From positions 496,001 to 560,000 of the forward strand of contig NZ_CP032084.1 in NCBI RefSeq assembly GCF_003600685.1: a DNA stretch of 64,000 nucleotides, in the 5' to 3' direction. This DNA comes from Achromobacter sp. B7. GTDB lineage: Bacteria > Pseudomonadota > Gammaproteobacteria > Burkholderiales > Burkholderiaceae_B. Under the pieces are notes generated by a model that worked only from the letters and a program-made list of their open reading frames with translations, had not been told where the DNA came from and did no database searches. Both the position numbers and the translations under genes were made by a program. Positions 49,381 to 57,800 of this stretch are shown one piece after another; the stretch's first letter is position 1; every line of letters begins with the position of its first letter.

Positions 49381-50279
49381 TGCGGTTGGATCCGGTTGGG
49401 AATGCGCCGGCCCATGCCCGGCAGGAAGCTGGCGGCCACCGAGGCATCGGCATGCGCCAGGCCCTGGCGCACGGCTTCCGGCATGTCCAGCCCGCGCGCC
49501 AGCATGGCGGTGATGGCCGTGGCGGCCAGGCCGCCGGCGTCGCCGTTGCGGTCGGGCGGGGTCTGCCAGGGCCAGGTGTGGGTCTGGCCGCTGGGGCCGA
49601 GCAGCACGTTGGCGAAGTGGCCGGGCCGCTGCGGGCTGCCCAGCACCAACACCCACTGCGCGCCGGCCGCCACCAGGGCGTGCATGGGGGACGGGGCGTC
49701 CCCGATATCGATGTCGCCGTCGGCGTGCCACTGGGCCAGCCGCAGGTGTTCGATGACAAGCAGATTCGTCTGCGGCAGCACCAGCTCCAGCGTCGCGGCC
49801 AGGAGGTCGTCGGCGTCGTCTTCATCGGCGGCGTCGGCGGGCAGCGGGGCGCGCTGGCCCAGGTGCAACACCAGCGGCACCTGGCTGTAGTCAGCGGCCA
49901 CCTGCGCGGCCACGCTTGCCGTTTCCGCGGTGTATAGTCCGCCCACCTTGATGGCCTGCACGGACATATCTTCCAGCAGGCAGCGTGCCTGGTCGTCCAG
50001 CAGGTCGGGCGAAACGGGATGGATTTCTTCGATGCCGGCAGTGTCCTGCACAGTCAGTGCGGTCACGGCCGCCAGGCCATGACAGCCCAGGCGGGCGCAG
50101 GTAACGGCGTCCGCGGGCAGGCCGTCCGATCCCGAGGGATCAAACGGGCCGAAGACCAAAACGAGAGGGGGGGTAACGGGGGCCACGTGGACAGCGCTTG
50201 AGCTTTGAGCGGAGTACCCGGACTCATTTTGAGGTGAATCAGGGGAACCCCTATTGGGTTTCGGTAAGATTGTCCCCAT
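49377..50279 (-). CDS. thiD: Hydroxymethylpyrimidine/phosphomethylpyrimidine kinase
   Basis: A ThiD-type kinase that phosphorylates HMP and HMP-phosphate for thiamine synthesis. The core is recognisable from LVFGPFDPSGSDGLPADAVT near the N-terminus, AVTALTVQDTAG, AIKVGGLYTAETA and GDAGGLAATAITAMLARGL (the anion-hole Gly-rich segment). The C-terminal half is more divergent than usual. The start is unsure: ATG at 50279 gives a 300-residue protein with a low-complexity leader, while GTG at 50186 would begin just before the conserved core; neither has a good ribosome site. No thiamine-pyrophosphate riboswitch is visible upstream. Confidence 0.83.
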   Translation of the reverse strand: MGTILPKPNRGSPDSPQNESGYSAQSSSAVHVAPVTPPLVLVFGPFDPSGSDGLPADAVTCARLGCHGLAAVTALTVQDTAGIEEIHPVSPDLLDDQARCLLEDMSVQAIKVGGLYTAETASVAAQVAADYSQVPLVLHLGQRAPLPADAADEDDADDLLAATLELVLPQTNLLVIEHLRLAQWHADGDIDIGDAPSPMHALVAAGAQWVLVLGSPQRPGHFANVLLGPSGQTHTWPWQTPPDRNGDAGGLAATAITAMLARGLDMPEAVRQGLAHADASVAASFLPGMGRRIPNRIQPQ

Positions 50280-50348
50280 TCTAATGGAAGCCCCCCACCT
50301 TTGCCCCGCCACGGGGAACCGGGTCGGGAATTGATGTAAGAGAGAACT

Positions 50349-50513
50349 ATGCGTACTTGGATGTGTCTGATTTGCGGCTGGGTCTATGACGAAGAGGCCG
50401 GCCTCCCCGACGAAGGTATCGCGCCCGGCACCCGCTGGGAAGACGTGCCGCCGAACTGGGTCTGTCCCGAATGCGGCGCCCGCAAAGAGGATTTCGAATT
50501 GATGGAAATCTGA
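50349..50513 (+). CDS. Rubredoxin
   Basis: A small iron electron carrier of 54 residues. The four cysteine ligands are in MCLICGWVYDEEAG (CxxCG) and WVCPECGARKEDF (CPxCG), with the conserved spacer GTRWEDVPPNW between them. AGAG lies before the ATG. It is divergent from thiD and followed by yqgE after about 150 bases. The partner reductase and oxidase are not in the window. Confidence 0.95.
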   Translation: MRTWMCLICGWVYDEEAGLPDEGIAPGTRWEDVPPNWVCPECGARKEDFELMEI

Positions 50514-50661
50514 ACCCGACCCGCTGACCCATTCCGCCAGGGCTCGTAAGATGGGGCATCGCCCCATCCAACGCAACCGACGACGGTCTGCCGACAGGCA
50601 AGATGGCCACGCCGCCGTGTGCCACGTCGACGGTTCTTTCAGACTACCCAAAGGGGTTGCC

Positions 50662-51249
50662 ATGACGGAAAAACACCACGAATCCGCCACCACGCAGGCG
50701 GCCAACTTTGCCAACCAGTTCCTGATCGCCATGCCCGGCATGGTCGAGGGCAGCCTGGCCGGCTCGGTCATCTACGTGTGCGAACACACCGAGCGCGGCG
50801 CGCTGGGGCTGGTCATCAACCGGCCTACGGACCTGACGCTGGGCACCTTGTTCGAGCGCATCGAACTGACGCTTGAAATCGGCCCCGTCAAAGACACGCT
50901 GGTTTATTTCGGCGGCCCGGTCCAGACCGACCGCGGCTTCGTGCTGCACGCGCCCGCCGGCGACTACAGCTCCAGCATCAAGATGGGCGCCATGGCGCTG
51001 ACCACCTCGCGCGACGTGCTGCAAGCCGTGGCCGACGGCAACGGCCCCGAACGCATGCTGGTCACGCTGGGTTATGCCGGCTGGGGCGCGGGGCAGCTGG
51101 AAAGCGAGATGGGCCAGAACGCGTGGCTCAATGTCGGCGCCGACGATCACATCATCTTCGACGTACCCGCCGAAGACCGCTACCCGGCCGCGCTCAAGCT
51201 GCTGGGCATCGATCCGGTCATGCTGGCGGGCGATGCGGGCCATGCCTGA
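50662..51249 (+). CDS. yqgE: YqgE/AlgH family protein (UPF0301)
   Basis: A DUF179 protein of 195 residues of unclear function, conserved beside ruvX. Family motifs are FLIAMPGM, GALGLVINRPTDLTLG, VYFGGPVQTDRGFVLH and LGYAGWGAGQLESEM. The ATG at 50662 follows AAGGGG at good spacing; the frame is open upstream to 50551 without a matching family N-terminus. It overlaps ruvX by eight bases. Confidence 0.93.
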   Translation: MTEKHHESATTQAANFANQFLIAMPGMVEGSLAGSVIYVCEHTERGALGLVINRPTDLTLGTLFERIELTLEIGPVKDTLVYFGGPVQTDRGFVLHAPAGDYSSSIKMGAMALTTSRDVLQAVADGNGPERMLVTLGYAGWGAGQLESEMGQNAWLNVGADDHIIFDVPAEDRYPAALKLLGIDPVMLAGDAGHA

Positions 51250-51643
51250 AGAAACACTGCTTGGTTTTGACTTCGGCGAAAAAAAGATCGGCATCGCCAT
51301 CGGCAACACGCTGACGCGCCAGGCGCGCCCGCTGGAAATCATCTTCAGTGAAATCCGCGATGCGCGCTTTGGCCGCATCGCGGCGCTGTTGCAGGAATGG
51401 CAGCCGCACCGTGTGGTGGTAGGGCTGGCGCTTGACGCCGATGGCGGCGAACAACCCGCCACCGCGCGCTGCCGCCGCTTCGCCAACCAACTGCACGGCC
51501 GCTTCGGCATCGCCGTTGAACTGGTCGACGAACGCGGTTCCAGCATGGAAGCGCAGCGGCTGCTGGGCACGCACGCCGCCGACGACGCGATGGCAGCGGC
51601 TGTTATCCTGCAACGATATCTGGATACCCTGCCAGCGCCGTGA
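51242..51643 (+). CDS. ruvX: Holliday junction resolvase-like protein RuvX/YqgF
   Basis: A RNase H-fold nuclease of 133 residues involved in RNA processing (16S rRNA maturation in E. coli) or recombination. The first catalytic aspartate lies in LLGFDFGEKKIGIAIG, with VVVGLALDADG and VELVDERGSSMEAQ giving the other active-site regions. The start at 51242 is inside the end of yqgE, the usual coupling of this pair. In related genomes pyrR often follows; here the PyrB-like gene follows directly. Confidence 0.93.
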   Translation: MPEETLLGFDFGEKKIGIAIGNTLTRQARPLEIIFSEIRDARFGRIAALLQEWQPHRVVVGLALDADGGEQPATARCRRFANQLHGRFGIAVELVDERGSSMEAQRLLGTHAADDAMAAAVILQRYLDTLPAP

Positions 51644-51665
51644 TACGCGCGGCCCGGCTTCTTCT

Positions 51666-52667
51666 ATGCTCAATCCGCAACTTGATCGCCGCGGCGAACT
51701 CATCCATCTGCTGACAACGGAAGGGCTGCCCAAGCGCCACGTCCAGCGCTTGCTTGACGATGCGCGCGGCTATGCCCGGTCGGCAGAGACGGCGCCGACG
51801 CCCTCCGTGCCCGTCTCCCCCACGTCGTTCTCCGCCACATCGTTCTCTCCCACGCCCTTCTCCCCCACGTCCGACGCCATCGTCGCGCCATGTCCCGTGT
51901 TCCTGTCCCTGGCTGACGACCGCGAGGCGTATGCCGCCTGCGCGACGCGCCTGTCCCTGCTGCCCGTGGTCCTGGACGCGCAAGCCGTGGACCCGCACGC
52001 CGGCGATCCCCTGGCGCAGACCGTGGCCGGTTTGCAGCCGGGCGTGCTGGTATTGCGCCACGCGGCCAGTGGCGCGGCGCATTGCGCCGCCGCGCATGCC
52101 GCGCCGGGACTGCGCATTCTTAATGCCGGCGATGGATCGCATGCCGACCCCTTGCCTGCCCTGGCGCTGGTGCAGGCGATGCTGAACGCAAGGCAGGACC
52201 TGACCAACCTGGCCGTGACGCTGGTGGGCGACGTGCGCCATTGCGGCGTGGCGCGTTCCGTCATCCACGCCATGACCACGCTGGGCGTGCCCGAAGTGCG
52301 CGTGGTCGCGCCGCGCACCTTGCTGCCGGAAGGCTTGCCGCAGTTGGGCGTGCGCGAATGCGGCAGCCTGTACGAAGGCTTGCTGGACGCCGACGTCATC
52401 ATCGTCTTGCCGTTGAAGGTTGAGCAGATCAGCGGCGCGCTGCTGCCGTCCGCGCGCGAATACGCACATGGCTACGGCCTGACGCCCGCCGCGCTTGCCG
52501 CCGCCAAACCCGATGCGCTGCTGTTGCCCGTGGGCGCATTGACGCCGGGCGTGGAAGTGGACGGCGACGTGGCCGCCAGCCTGCCGCCCGTGCAGGCGCA
52601 GTTGGCGGACCTGGAACAGCATCTGCGCCTGGCCGCGTTGAGCCTGCTGGCCGGAGACGCGCCATGA
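51666..52667 (+). CDS. Degenerate aspartate carbamoyltransferase-like protein (PyrB pseudo-enzyme)
   Basis: A 333-residue protein in the place of pyrB. The N-terminus (MLNPQLDRRGELIHLLTTEG), the middle (LVGDVRHCGVARSVIHAMTT) and the late LLPSAREYAHGYGLTP still match PyrB. The catalytic motifs do not: the carbamoyl-phosphate loop STRTR is missing, with only SLADDR at 81-86; HPTQ has become HADPLP (159-164); HPGP has become LPVGALTPG (287-295). A Pro/Ser linker (about 43-70) encoded by a 15-bp repeat fills the region before the lost loop. The frame is fully open and overlaps pyrC by ATGA, so it is probably made. It is likely inactive as an enzyme; a structural role with PyrC' is possible. Pipelines may call it pyrB. 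Confidence 0.8.
   Translation: MLNPQLDRRGELIHLLTTEGLPKRHVQRLLDDARGYARSAETAPTPSVPVSPTSFSATSFSPTPFSPTSDAIVAPCPVFLSLADDREAYAACATRLSLLPVVLDAQAVDPHAGDPLAQTVAGLQPGVLVLRHAASGAAHCAAAHAAPGLRILNAGDGSHADPLPALALVQAMLNARQDLTNLAVTLVGDVRHCGVARSVIHAMTTLGVPEVRVVAPRTLLPEGLPQLGVRECGSLYEGLLDADVIIVLPLKVEQISGALLPSAREYAHGYGLTPAALAAAKPDALLLPVGALTPGVEVDGDVAASLPPVQAQLADLEQHLRLAALSLLAGDAP
51819..51872 (+). repeat. 15-bp in-frame minisatellite inside the PyrB-like gene
   Basis: Three full and one partial 15-base units starting at 51819, 51834, 51849 and 51864, coding PTSFS-ATSFS-PTPFS-PTS. The unit length keeps the reading frame, so copy number could vary without frameshift. Confidence 0.75.
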
Positions 52668-54010
52668 GGCTGCATATCGCCAACGGCCGCCTGATCGATC
52701 CCGCCAATGCGGTGGACGGGCGGCACGATCTTTACCTTGCCGACGGCCATGTCGTCGCGGTGGGCACCGCGCCCGACGGCTTCCAGGCCGACCGTGTATT
52801 CGATGCGCAGGGCTTGGCCGTGTTGCCCGGCCTGGTCGACTTGTCGGCCAGGGTCGCGCAGCCTGGCCACGCGACCGGTCTGGCCTTCGCGCCCGCCGAA
52901 TTGCGCGCGGCATTGGCAGGCGGCGTGACGCGCCTGGTGATGCCGCCGGATGCCGACGCCGCGCCGGACGAACCGGGCAAGGTCGACGCGCTGATGCGCC
53001 AACAGGAAGCCGGCCACCCGCGCATCTACCCGCTGGGCGCGATGACGGTTGGGCTGGCGGGCCAGACGCTGACGGAGATGGGCTTGCTAGCCCAGGCCGG
53101 TTGCGTGGCGTTCGCACAGGGCGAACATGGCATCGCGGATACCCGTGTGCTGTGGGGCGCGATGCGTTATGCCAGCGGGCTGGGCCACACGCTGTGGCTG
53201 CGCCCGCAAGACCCGTGGTTGGCGCCGCGCGCCGTGGTTGCCGGGGGCGCCTATGCCGAACGGCTGGGGCTGGAAGGCCTGGCGCCGCAAGCGGAAACGA
53301 TTGCGCTGAATACGATTTTTGAATTGCAGCGGGCAACGGGCGCGCGCGTGCACCTGACGCGGTTGTCCACGGCGGCGGGCTTGGCGCTGCTGCGCGCGGC
53401 CAAGCGCGAGGGGCTGGCGGTGACGGCGGACGTGTCGGTTCACAACCTGCACCTGACCGACGTGGACATCGGATTCTTCGACACGCACTACCACCTGCAA
53501 CCGCCGCTGCGCGGCCAGCGTGACCGCGACGCCATCCAGGCGGCGTTGGCCGACGGCCTGGTTGCGGCGCTGTGTTCGGACCACACGCCCGTGGACACGC
53601 TGGGCAAGGCGGCGCCGTTCGCGTCGTCCACGCCAGGGGCAACGGCGTTGGAGCTGTTGCTGTCCTTGACCTTGAAATGGGCGCGCGACCATCGTGTGCC
53701 GCTGGCCGACGCGCTGGCGCGCGTCACATCCGGCCCCGGCGCCGTGTTGAACAGCCTGGAGAATAGCCGGACGGTCGGCTCGGCATTTGCCCCGGCAGTC
53801 GGCTCAGCAAGCAGCGCGGCGCGGGCCGGGCAACTGGGCGTGGGTGCGCCCGCCGATGCTTGCGTGGTGGACCTGGACGCCGAATGGCTGGTGACGCCGT
53901 CGGCGCTGCAAAGCCGCAGCCCGCACACGCCGTTCGCGGGTATGATGCTGCCCGGTCGGGTACGCGCCACCGTGGTCGGTGGCCAACTGGCCTGGGAGAC
54001 TTCAGTTTGA
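52664..54010 (+). CDS. pyrC: Dihydroorotase-like protein (PyrC', probably noncatalytic)
   Basis: A 448-residue amidohydrolase-fold protein of the dihydroorotase class that accompanies PyrB in pseudomonads and many betaproteobacteria. The metal-binding HxH that should follow PGLVDL is replaced by SAR (61-63), and HVxHLS reads VHLTRLS, so catalysis is not expected. It keeps TDVDIGFFDTHYHLQPPLRG and the SDHTP segment. In Pseudomonas such PyrC' is inactive but holds the aspartate carbamoyltransferase complex together. Here the neighbouring PyrB is itself degenerate. Overlaps the PyrB-like gene by ATGA and plsC by TTGA. The working PyrB and PyrC must be encoded elsewhere. Confidence 0.85.
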   Translation: MRLHIANGRLIDPANAVDGRHDLYLADGHVVAVGTAPDGFQADRVFDAQGLAVLPGLVDLSARVAQPGHATGLAFAPAELRAALAGGVTRLVMPPDADAAPDEPGKVDALMRQQEAGHPRIYPLGAMTVGLAGQTLTEMGLLAQAGCVAFAQGEHGIADTRVLWGAMRYASGLGHTLWLRPQDPWLAPRAVVAGGAYAERLGLEGLAPQAETIALNTIFELQRATGARVHLTRLSTAAGLALLRAAKREGLAVTADVSVHNLHLTDVDIGFFDTHYHLQPPLRGQRDRDAIQAALADGLVAALCSDHTPVDTLGKAAPFASSTPGATALELLLSLTLKWARDHRVPLADALARVTSGPGAVLNSLENSRTVGSAFAPAVGSASSAARAGQLGVGAPADACVVDLDAEWLVTPSALQSRSPHTPFAGMMLPGRVRATVVGGQLAWETSV

Positions 54011-54747
54011 AGCTGCTGCGCTTTGTCTTACGGCTGGCCCTGGTGCTGCCGCTGATTGTCTATGGCCTGGTGTGCGTGGGCCTTGTCTACCCCTTCATCC
54101 GCCCCGCGACGCGCGCCTGGCTGAACCGTTCATGGTCTCGCGCGTTGATGGCCGTCTGTGGCCTGAAGGTCGCTTTCAAGGGCGAACCCCGCATGACCGG
54201 GCCCGTGCTGCTGGTGGCCAACCATGTGTCGTGGATCGATATCTTCGTCCTGAATTCCGCGCGCCCCACCTCGTTCGTCGCCAAAAGCGAGATCCGCAAA
54301 TGGCCGGTGATCGGCTGGCTGGTGGCGGGCGCCGGCACCTTGTTCATCGAACGCGGCCAACGGCACGCGGTGCACGCGATGGGCGAGGCCATGCAGGCCC
54401 GGTTCAAGCTGGGCGATGCGGTGGGGCTGTTTCCCGAAGGCACCACGACCGAAGGCTTCGACCTGCTTCCATTTCATGCCAGCCTGTTCGAACCGGCGCG
54501 TTCGGCGGCCGTTGAGATCCAGCCGGTGGCGCTGCGCTTCCTGCGCCACGGCAAGCGCGACGGCTTTGCCGCCTTTGTTGGCGAAGAAAGCCTGGTGGCC
54601 AATCTTTGGCGCGTGTTGGGCGCGACGGGGCTGGCCGTTGAAGTGGTGTTCCTGCCGCCGCTGGCGGCGCGGCATCCGGATGGCAGCCTGCCCACGCGGC
54701 TGGAGCTGTCGCATCAGGCTCGCGACGCAATCCTGGGCGTGTTGTAA
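54007..54747 (+). CDS. plsC: 1-acyl-sn-glycerol-3-phosphate acyltransferase
   Basis: A membrane acyltransferase of phospholipid synthesis, 246 residues. After an N-terminal membrane helix the family motifs appear in order: NHVSWID (HX4D), the FIERG segment (TLFIERGQRHAV) and FPEGTTTEG. The start is a TTG at 54007 overlapping the pyrC' stop, with GGGAG at proper spacing; no ATG fits the conserved N-terminus. It is last in the yqgE-to-plsC run and convergent with the LysR gene. Confidence 0.88.
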   Translation: MKLLRFVLRLALVLPLIVYGLVCVGLVYPFIRPATRAWLNRSWSRALMAVCGLKVAFKGEPRMTGPVLLVANHVSWIDIFVLNSARPTSFVAKSEIRKWPVIGWLVAGAGTLFIERGQRHAVHAMGEAMQARFKLGDAVGLFPEGTTTEGFDLLPFHASLFEPARSAAVEIQPVALRFLRHGKRDGFAAFVGEESLVANLWRVLGATGLAVEVVFLPPLAARHPDGSLPTRLELSHQARDAILGVL

Positions 54748-54774
54748 CGCCCGCGCCCGACCCACCGGCGGGCT

Positions 54775-55665
54775 TCAGATGCCGCCGGAAAACTCGCAGC
54801 AACTCTCGGCCAGCTCGGCCACGCTTTCACAAAACGCCACGTCCGCGTCACGGCGGAACATCGCGCTGTAGACCGATTGCGGCGGCGCGGTGCTGGTGCG
54901 CGCAATCACCAGCTGCTTCTTGCTGACCATGTCCGCAAAGTAATCGCGCGGCAGGCAGCTGACGCCAAAGCCGGCGGCGGTCAGCCCCGCCATTGCGATC
55001 AGGCTGTTGATCGTGAAGATATTGCTGTCGGGCGTGTGCGGCCGCAGCCACCCGTCGTAAATCATGTTCAAGCCCGATTCGCGGCTTTGCCGCAGCAGCG
55101 GCAGGCGCGCGATGTCGGCGGGCGTGTAGACGCGGCTGGCGTCGATCAGGTCGGGGCTGCCCATCCACGCGAATTCCAGCCGCTGTAGCGCCACCACCTG
55201 CAAGTTGGGTTCCGCGAATTCCCCATGCAGGAACGCCATGTCCAGCTGCCCGGCCTGCAAGCGCTTGAGCAGGTCGGCGCCCAGGTCGATGTGCGGCTCA
55301 AGCGTGATGCGCGGATAGTGCGCGCGCAGCAGGCGGATCAGCGCGGGCAGCCACGTCATCGCCGTGATCTCGGTGATGCCGAAGCGAAACGTTCCGGTCA
55401 GCGTGTGCTGGCCCTTCAAACGCACCAGCAAGCGGTCGCGATGCCCCAGCATTTCTTCGGCCAGCGCATAGACCTCGTGCCCGCGCGCCGTCAATTCCGC
55501 GCGGTGGCCCGAGCGGTCGAACAGCGCCACGTCGAAGTCCGCCTCCAGTTCCTGGATGCGCTTGGTGATGGCCGATTGCGTGGTGTGCAGCTTTTGCGCC
55601 GATGCCGAAAACGTGCCCAGCCGCACGGTCCAGTACAGCGCCTCGATCTGCTTGAAGGTCAGCAT
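54775..55665 (-). CDS. LysR family transcriptional regulator
   Basis: A LysR-type regulator of 296 residues with an N-terminal winged helix (FKQIEALYWTVRLGTFSASA, TTQSAITKRIQELEADF) and a periplasmic-binding-like effector domain. It is divergent from the RraA-like/aminotransferase/transporter operon, and a TATAT-N11-ATATA site lies 58 bases upstream of its start. It therefore probably controls that operon and itself in response to the imported compound. Confidence 0.92.
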   Translation of the reverse strand: MLTFKQIEALYWTVRLGTFSASAQKLHTTQSAITKRIQELEADFDVALFDRSGHRAELTARGHEVYALAEEMLGHRDRLLVRLKGQHTLTGTFRFGITEITAMTWLPALIRLLRAHYPRITLEPHIDLGADLLKRLQAGQLDMAFLHGEFAEPNLQVVALQRLEFAWMGSPDLIDASRVYTPADIARLPLLRQSRESGLNMIYDGWLRPHTPDSNIFTINSLIAMAGLTAAGFGVSCLPRDYFADMVSKKQLVIARTSTAPPQSVYSAMFRRDADVAFCESVAELAESCCEFSGGI

Positions 55666-55698
55666 GCCGAGCCCTGAGCAAGGGTGATGTTCATTCCG

Positions 55699-55757
55699 AA
55701 ATTTCCGCCTAGGGCTAACCCGTATATTCTTAAAAGCGATATAGATCGTGGAAATTT
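55699..55757. promoter_or_regulatory. Outer inverted repeat around the LysR box
   Basis: AAATTTCC at 55699-55706 and GGAAATTT at 55750-55757 are exact reverse complements. They flank the TATAT-N11-ATATA site almost symmetrically. They may be secondary LysR contact sites. Confidence 0.45.
55723..55743. promoter_or_regulatory. LysR-type binding site TATAT-N11-ATATA
   Basis: A perfect 5-base dyad with an 11-base spacer, the classic T-N11-A form of LysR recognition sites, in the divergent gap between the regulator and its likely target operon. Confidence 0.72.
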
Positions 55758-55881
55758 AATCCCTTTTTCTGAAAACGAAAAGCTCGCAACATGCGATCTG
55801 AACCCACCCCGACCGCCGGCATCCCGGAGCCTTACCCCCCTTGCCACCGGCGGCTTTCGATAGAGGACGTTGCAGATCGTC

Positions 55882-56556
55882 ATGGCTCAGATTCTTACCG
55901 GCGCACGCCAATTGCCGGCTTCCCCCGTTGCTCCCGCCGCCGTACTCCAAGCCCTGGCCGGCATCGTCACGCCGCACCTTAGCGACAACCTGGCGCGCCG
56001 CGAAGGCATCTCGGGCCTGCACCGCTACAACCGCGGCGGCAAGCTTGTTGGCACTGCCTTGACCGTCAAGACCCGCCCGGGCGACAACCTGATGATCTAC
56101 AAGGCCATGATGCAGATCCAGCCCGGCCACGTGCTGGTGGTGGATGCGGGCGGCGACTTGTCCAACGCCGTGCTGGGCGAAATCATGAAGCGCTATTTGC
56201 AGCTGCACGGCTGCGCCGGCGTGGTGGTCGACGGCGCGATCCGCGACGTGGCCGCGTTCGAGGCCGACAGCTTTCCCTGCTATGCGCGCGGCCACATCCA
56301 TCGTGGCCCGTACAAAGACGGCCCGGGCGAAGTCAACGTGCCCGTGTCGATCGGCGGCCAGGTCATCCAACCCGGCGACATCCTGGTGGGCGACGAAGAC
56401 GGCCTGGTCAGCTTTCCCGCGTCCGACGCGCAAAGCCTGATCGAGGCCGCGCACGCGCACGCCGCCAAGGAAGAACGCATCATGGCCGAGATCGCCAAGG
56501 GCGATAAGACGCAAAGCTGGATGCAGGCCGCGTTTGCCGCCAAGGGGCTGGCATGA
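55882..56556 (+). CDS. RraA-like / HMG-CHA aldolase family protein
   Basis: A 224-residue protein of the RraA fold. The catalytic Arg-Asp pair of the class II HMG/CHA aldolases is present as R121-D122 in VVVDGAIRDVAAFEAD, and the VVDAGGDLSNAVLGEIM segment matches the substrate pocket, so it is more likely an aldolase or oxaloacetate decarboxylase than an RNase E inhibitor. Such enzymes cleave 4-hydroxy-2-oxo diacids to pyruvate. The start is uncertain: ATG 55882 is used, TTG 55870 is possible; neither has a strong ribosome site. It overlaps the aminotransferase gene by ATGA, so the two are coupled. Confidence 0.85.
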   Translation: MAQILTGARQLPASPVAPAAVLQALAGIVTPHLSDNLARREGISGLHRYNRGGKLVGTALTVKTRPGDNLMIYKAMMQIQPGHVLVVDAGGDLSNAVLGEIMKRYLQLHGCAGVVVDGAIRDVAAFEADSFPCYARGHIHRGPYKDGPGEVNVPVSIGGQVIQPGDILVGDEDGLVSFPASDAQSLIEAAHAHAAKEERIMAEIAKGDKTQSWMQAAFAAKGLA

Positions 56557-57770
56557 ACGCCGCCGACACCGCCTTCCTGGCTGACCGCGCCCTGGCCATC
56601 AAGCCATCGCCCAGCATGGCCGCCAAGACGCGCGTGGATCAACTGCGCGCGCAGGGCCGCGACATCGTCGACTTCACGGTCGGTGAGCCGGACCTGCCCA
56701 CGCCCGCGCACATCGTGCAGGCTGGCATCGACGCGCTGAACAGCGGCGACATCCGCTACACCGCGTCAGTCGGCGCCAAGCCGCTGCTGGAAGCGGTGCG
56801 CGCCAAGTTCCAGCGCGAGAACGGCCTGGACTACGGCCTGGACGAACTGATCGTGGGCGTGGGCGCCAAGCAGCTCATCTTCACGGCGCTGGCCGCCTCC
56901 GTGCAGGCCGGCGACGAAGTCATCATCCCCGCGCCGTACTGGGTGTCGTACCCGGACATGGTGCTGGTCAACGACGGCAAGCCGGTGGTGGTCGCCTGCC
57001 CCGAAGCCGACGGCTTCAAGCTGACGCCGCAAGCGCTGGAACAAGCCATCACGCCACGTACGAAGTGGCTGCTGCTGAACACCCCCAGCAACCCCACCGG
57101 CGCGATGTACAGCGAAGCGGAGCTGCAAGCGCTGGGCGAGGTGCTGACGCGCCATCCCCACGTGTGGTTGCTGACCGACGAAATCTACGAACACCTGGCG
57201 TATGGCGATGCGCGCCATGCCTCGCCGGCGGCCGTGGTGCCGGCGCTGGCGGGCCGCACGCTGACCATCAACGGCGTGTCCAAGGCCTATGCGATGACGG
57301 GTTGGCGCCTGGGTTACGCGGGCGGTCCCAAGCCGCTGATCCGCGCCATGGCCACGCTGATCTCGCAAAGCACCAGCTGCGTCAGCGCCATCAGCCAGGC
57401 GGCCGCCCGCGTGGCCTTGACCGCAGACCAGCGCTGCGTCACCGACGCCGCCGCCATCTTCCATGCGCGGCGAGACCGCATCGCGTCTTTGCTGAACGCC
57501 GTGCCCGGTATACGTTGCCCGCAACCGCAGGGCGCGTTCTACGTCTATCCGTCGGTGGAAGGCTTGCTGGGCAAGCGCACGCCCGGCGGCCGCGTGCTGC
57601 AAACCGATTTGGACGTGGTGATGTATCTGCTGGATGACGCGGGTGTCGCCGTGCTGGACGGCGCGGCCTATGGCTTGTCGCCGTACCTGCGCCTGAGCTT
57701 TGCCACATCGATGGAAAACATCGAAGAAGGATGCCGCCGCATCGCCCAGGCTTGCGCGGCGCTGGATTGA
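56553..57770 (+). CDS. Aspartate-type PLP aminotransferase (class I/II)
   Basis: A fold-type I aminotransferase of 405 residues, with the N-terminus FTVGEPDLPTPAHI, the region NTPSNPTGAMYSE, the PLP aspartate in LLTDEIYEHLAYGDA and the PLP-lysine in INGVSKAYAMTGWRLGYAGG. It resembles aspartate/prephenate aminotransferases. Coupled to the aldolase-like gene upstream and followed 30 bases later by an amino acid importer, it would convert an imported amino acid into a 2-oxo acid that the aldolase could cleave. Confidence 0.9.
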   Translation: MNAADTAFLADRALAIKPSPSMAAKTRVDQLRAQGRDIVDFTVGEPDLPTPAHIVQAGIDALNSGDIRYTASVGAKPLLEAVRAKFQRENGLDYGLDELIVGVGAKQLIFTALAASVQAGDEVIIPAPYWVSYPDMVLVNDGKPVVVACPEADGFKLTPQALEQAITPRTKWLLLNTPSNPTGAMYSEAELQALGEVLTRHPHVWLLTDEIYEHLAYGDARHASPAAVVPALAGRTLTINGVSKAYAMTGWRLGYAGGPKPLIRAMATLISQSTSCVSAISQAAARVALTADQRCVTDAAAIFHARRDRIASLLNAVPGIRCPQPQGAFYVYPSVEGLLGKRTPGGRVLQTDLDVVMYLLDDAGVAVLDGAAYGLSPYLRLSFATSMENIEEGCRRIAQACAALD

Positions 57771-57800
57771 CCTACATACCGATACTCAAGGGGAATATTC

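Noticed and set aside
50280..50348. Looked for a thiamine-pyrophosphate riboswitch upstream of thiD
   Set aside because: No CTGAGA-type thi-box is visible, and the divergent gap to the rubredoxin gene is too short for a full riboswitch.
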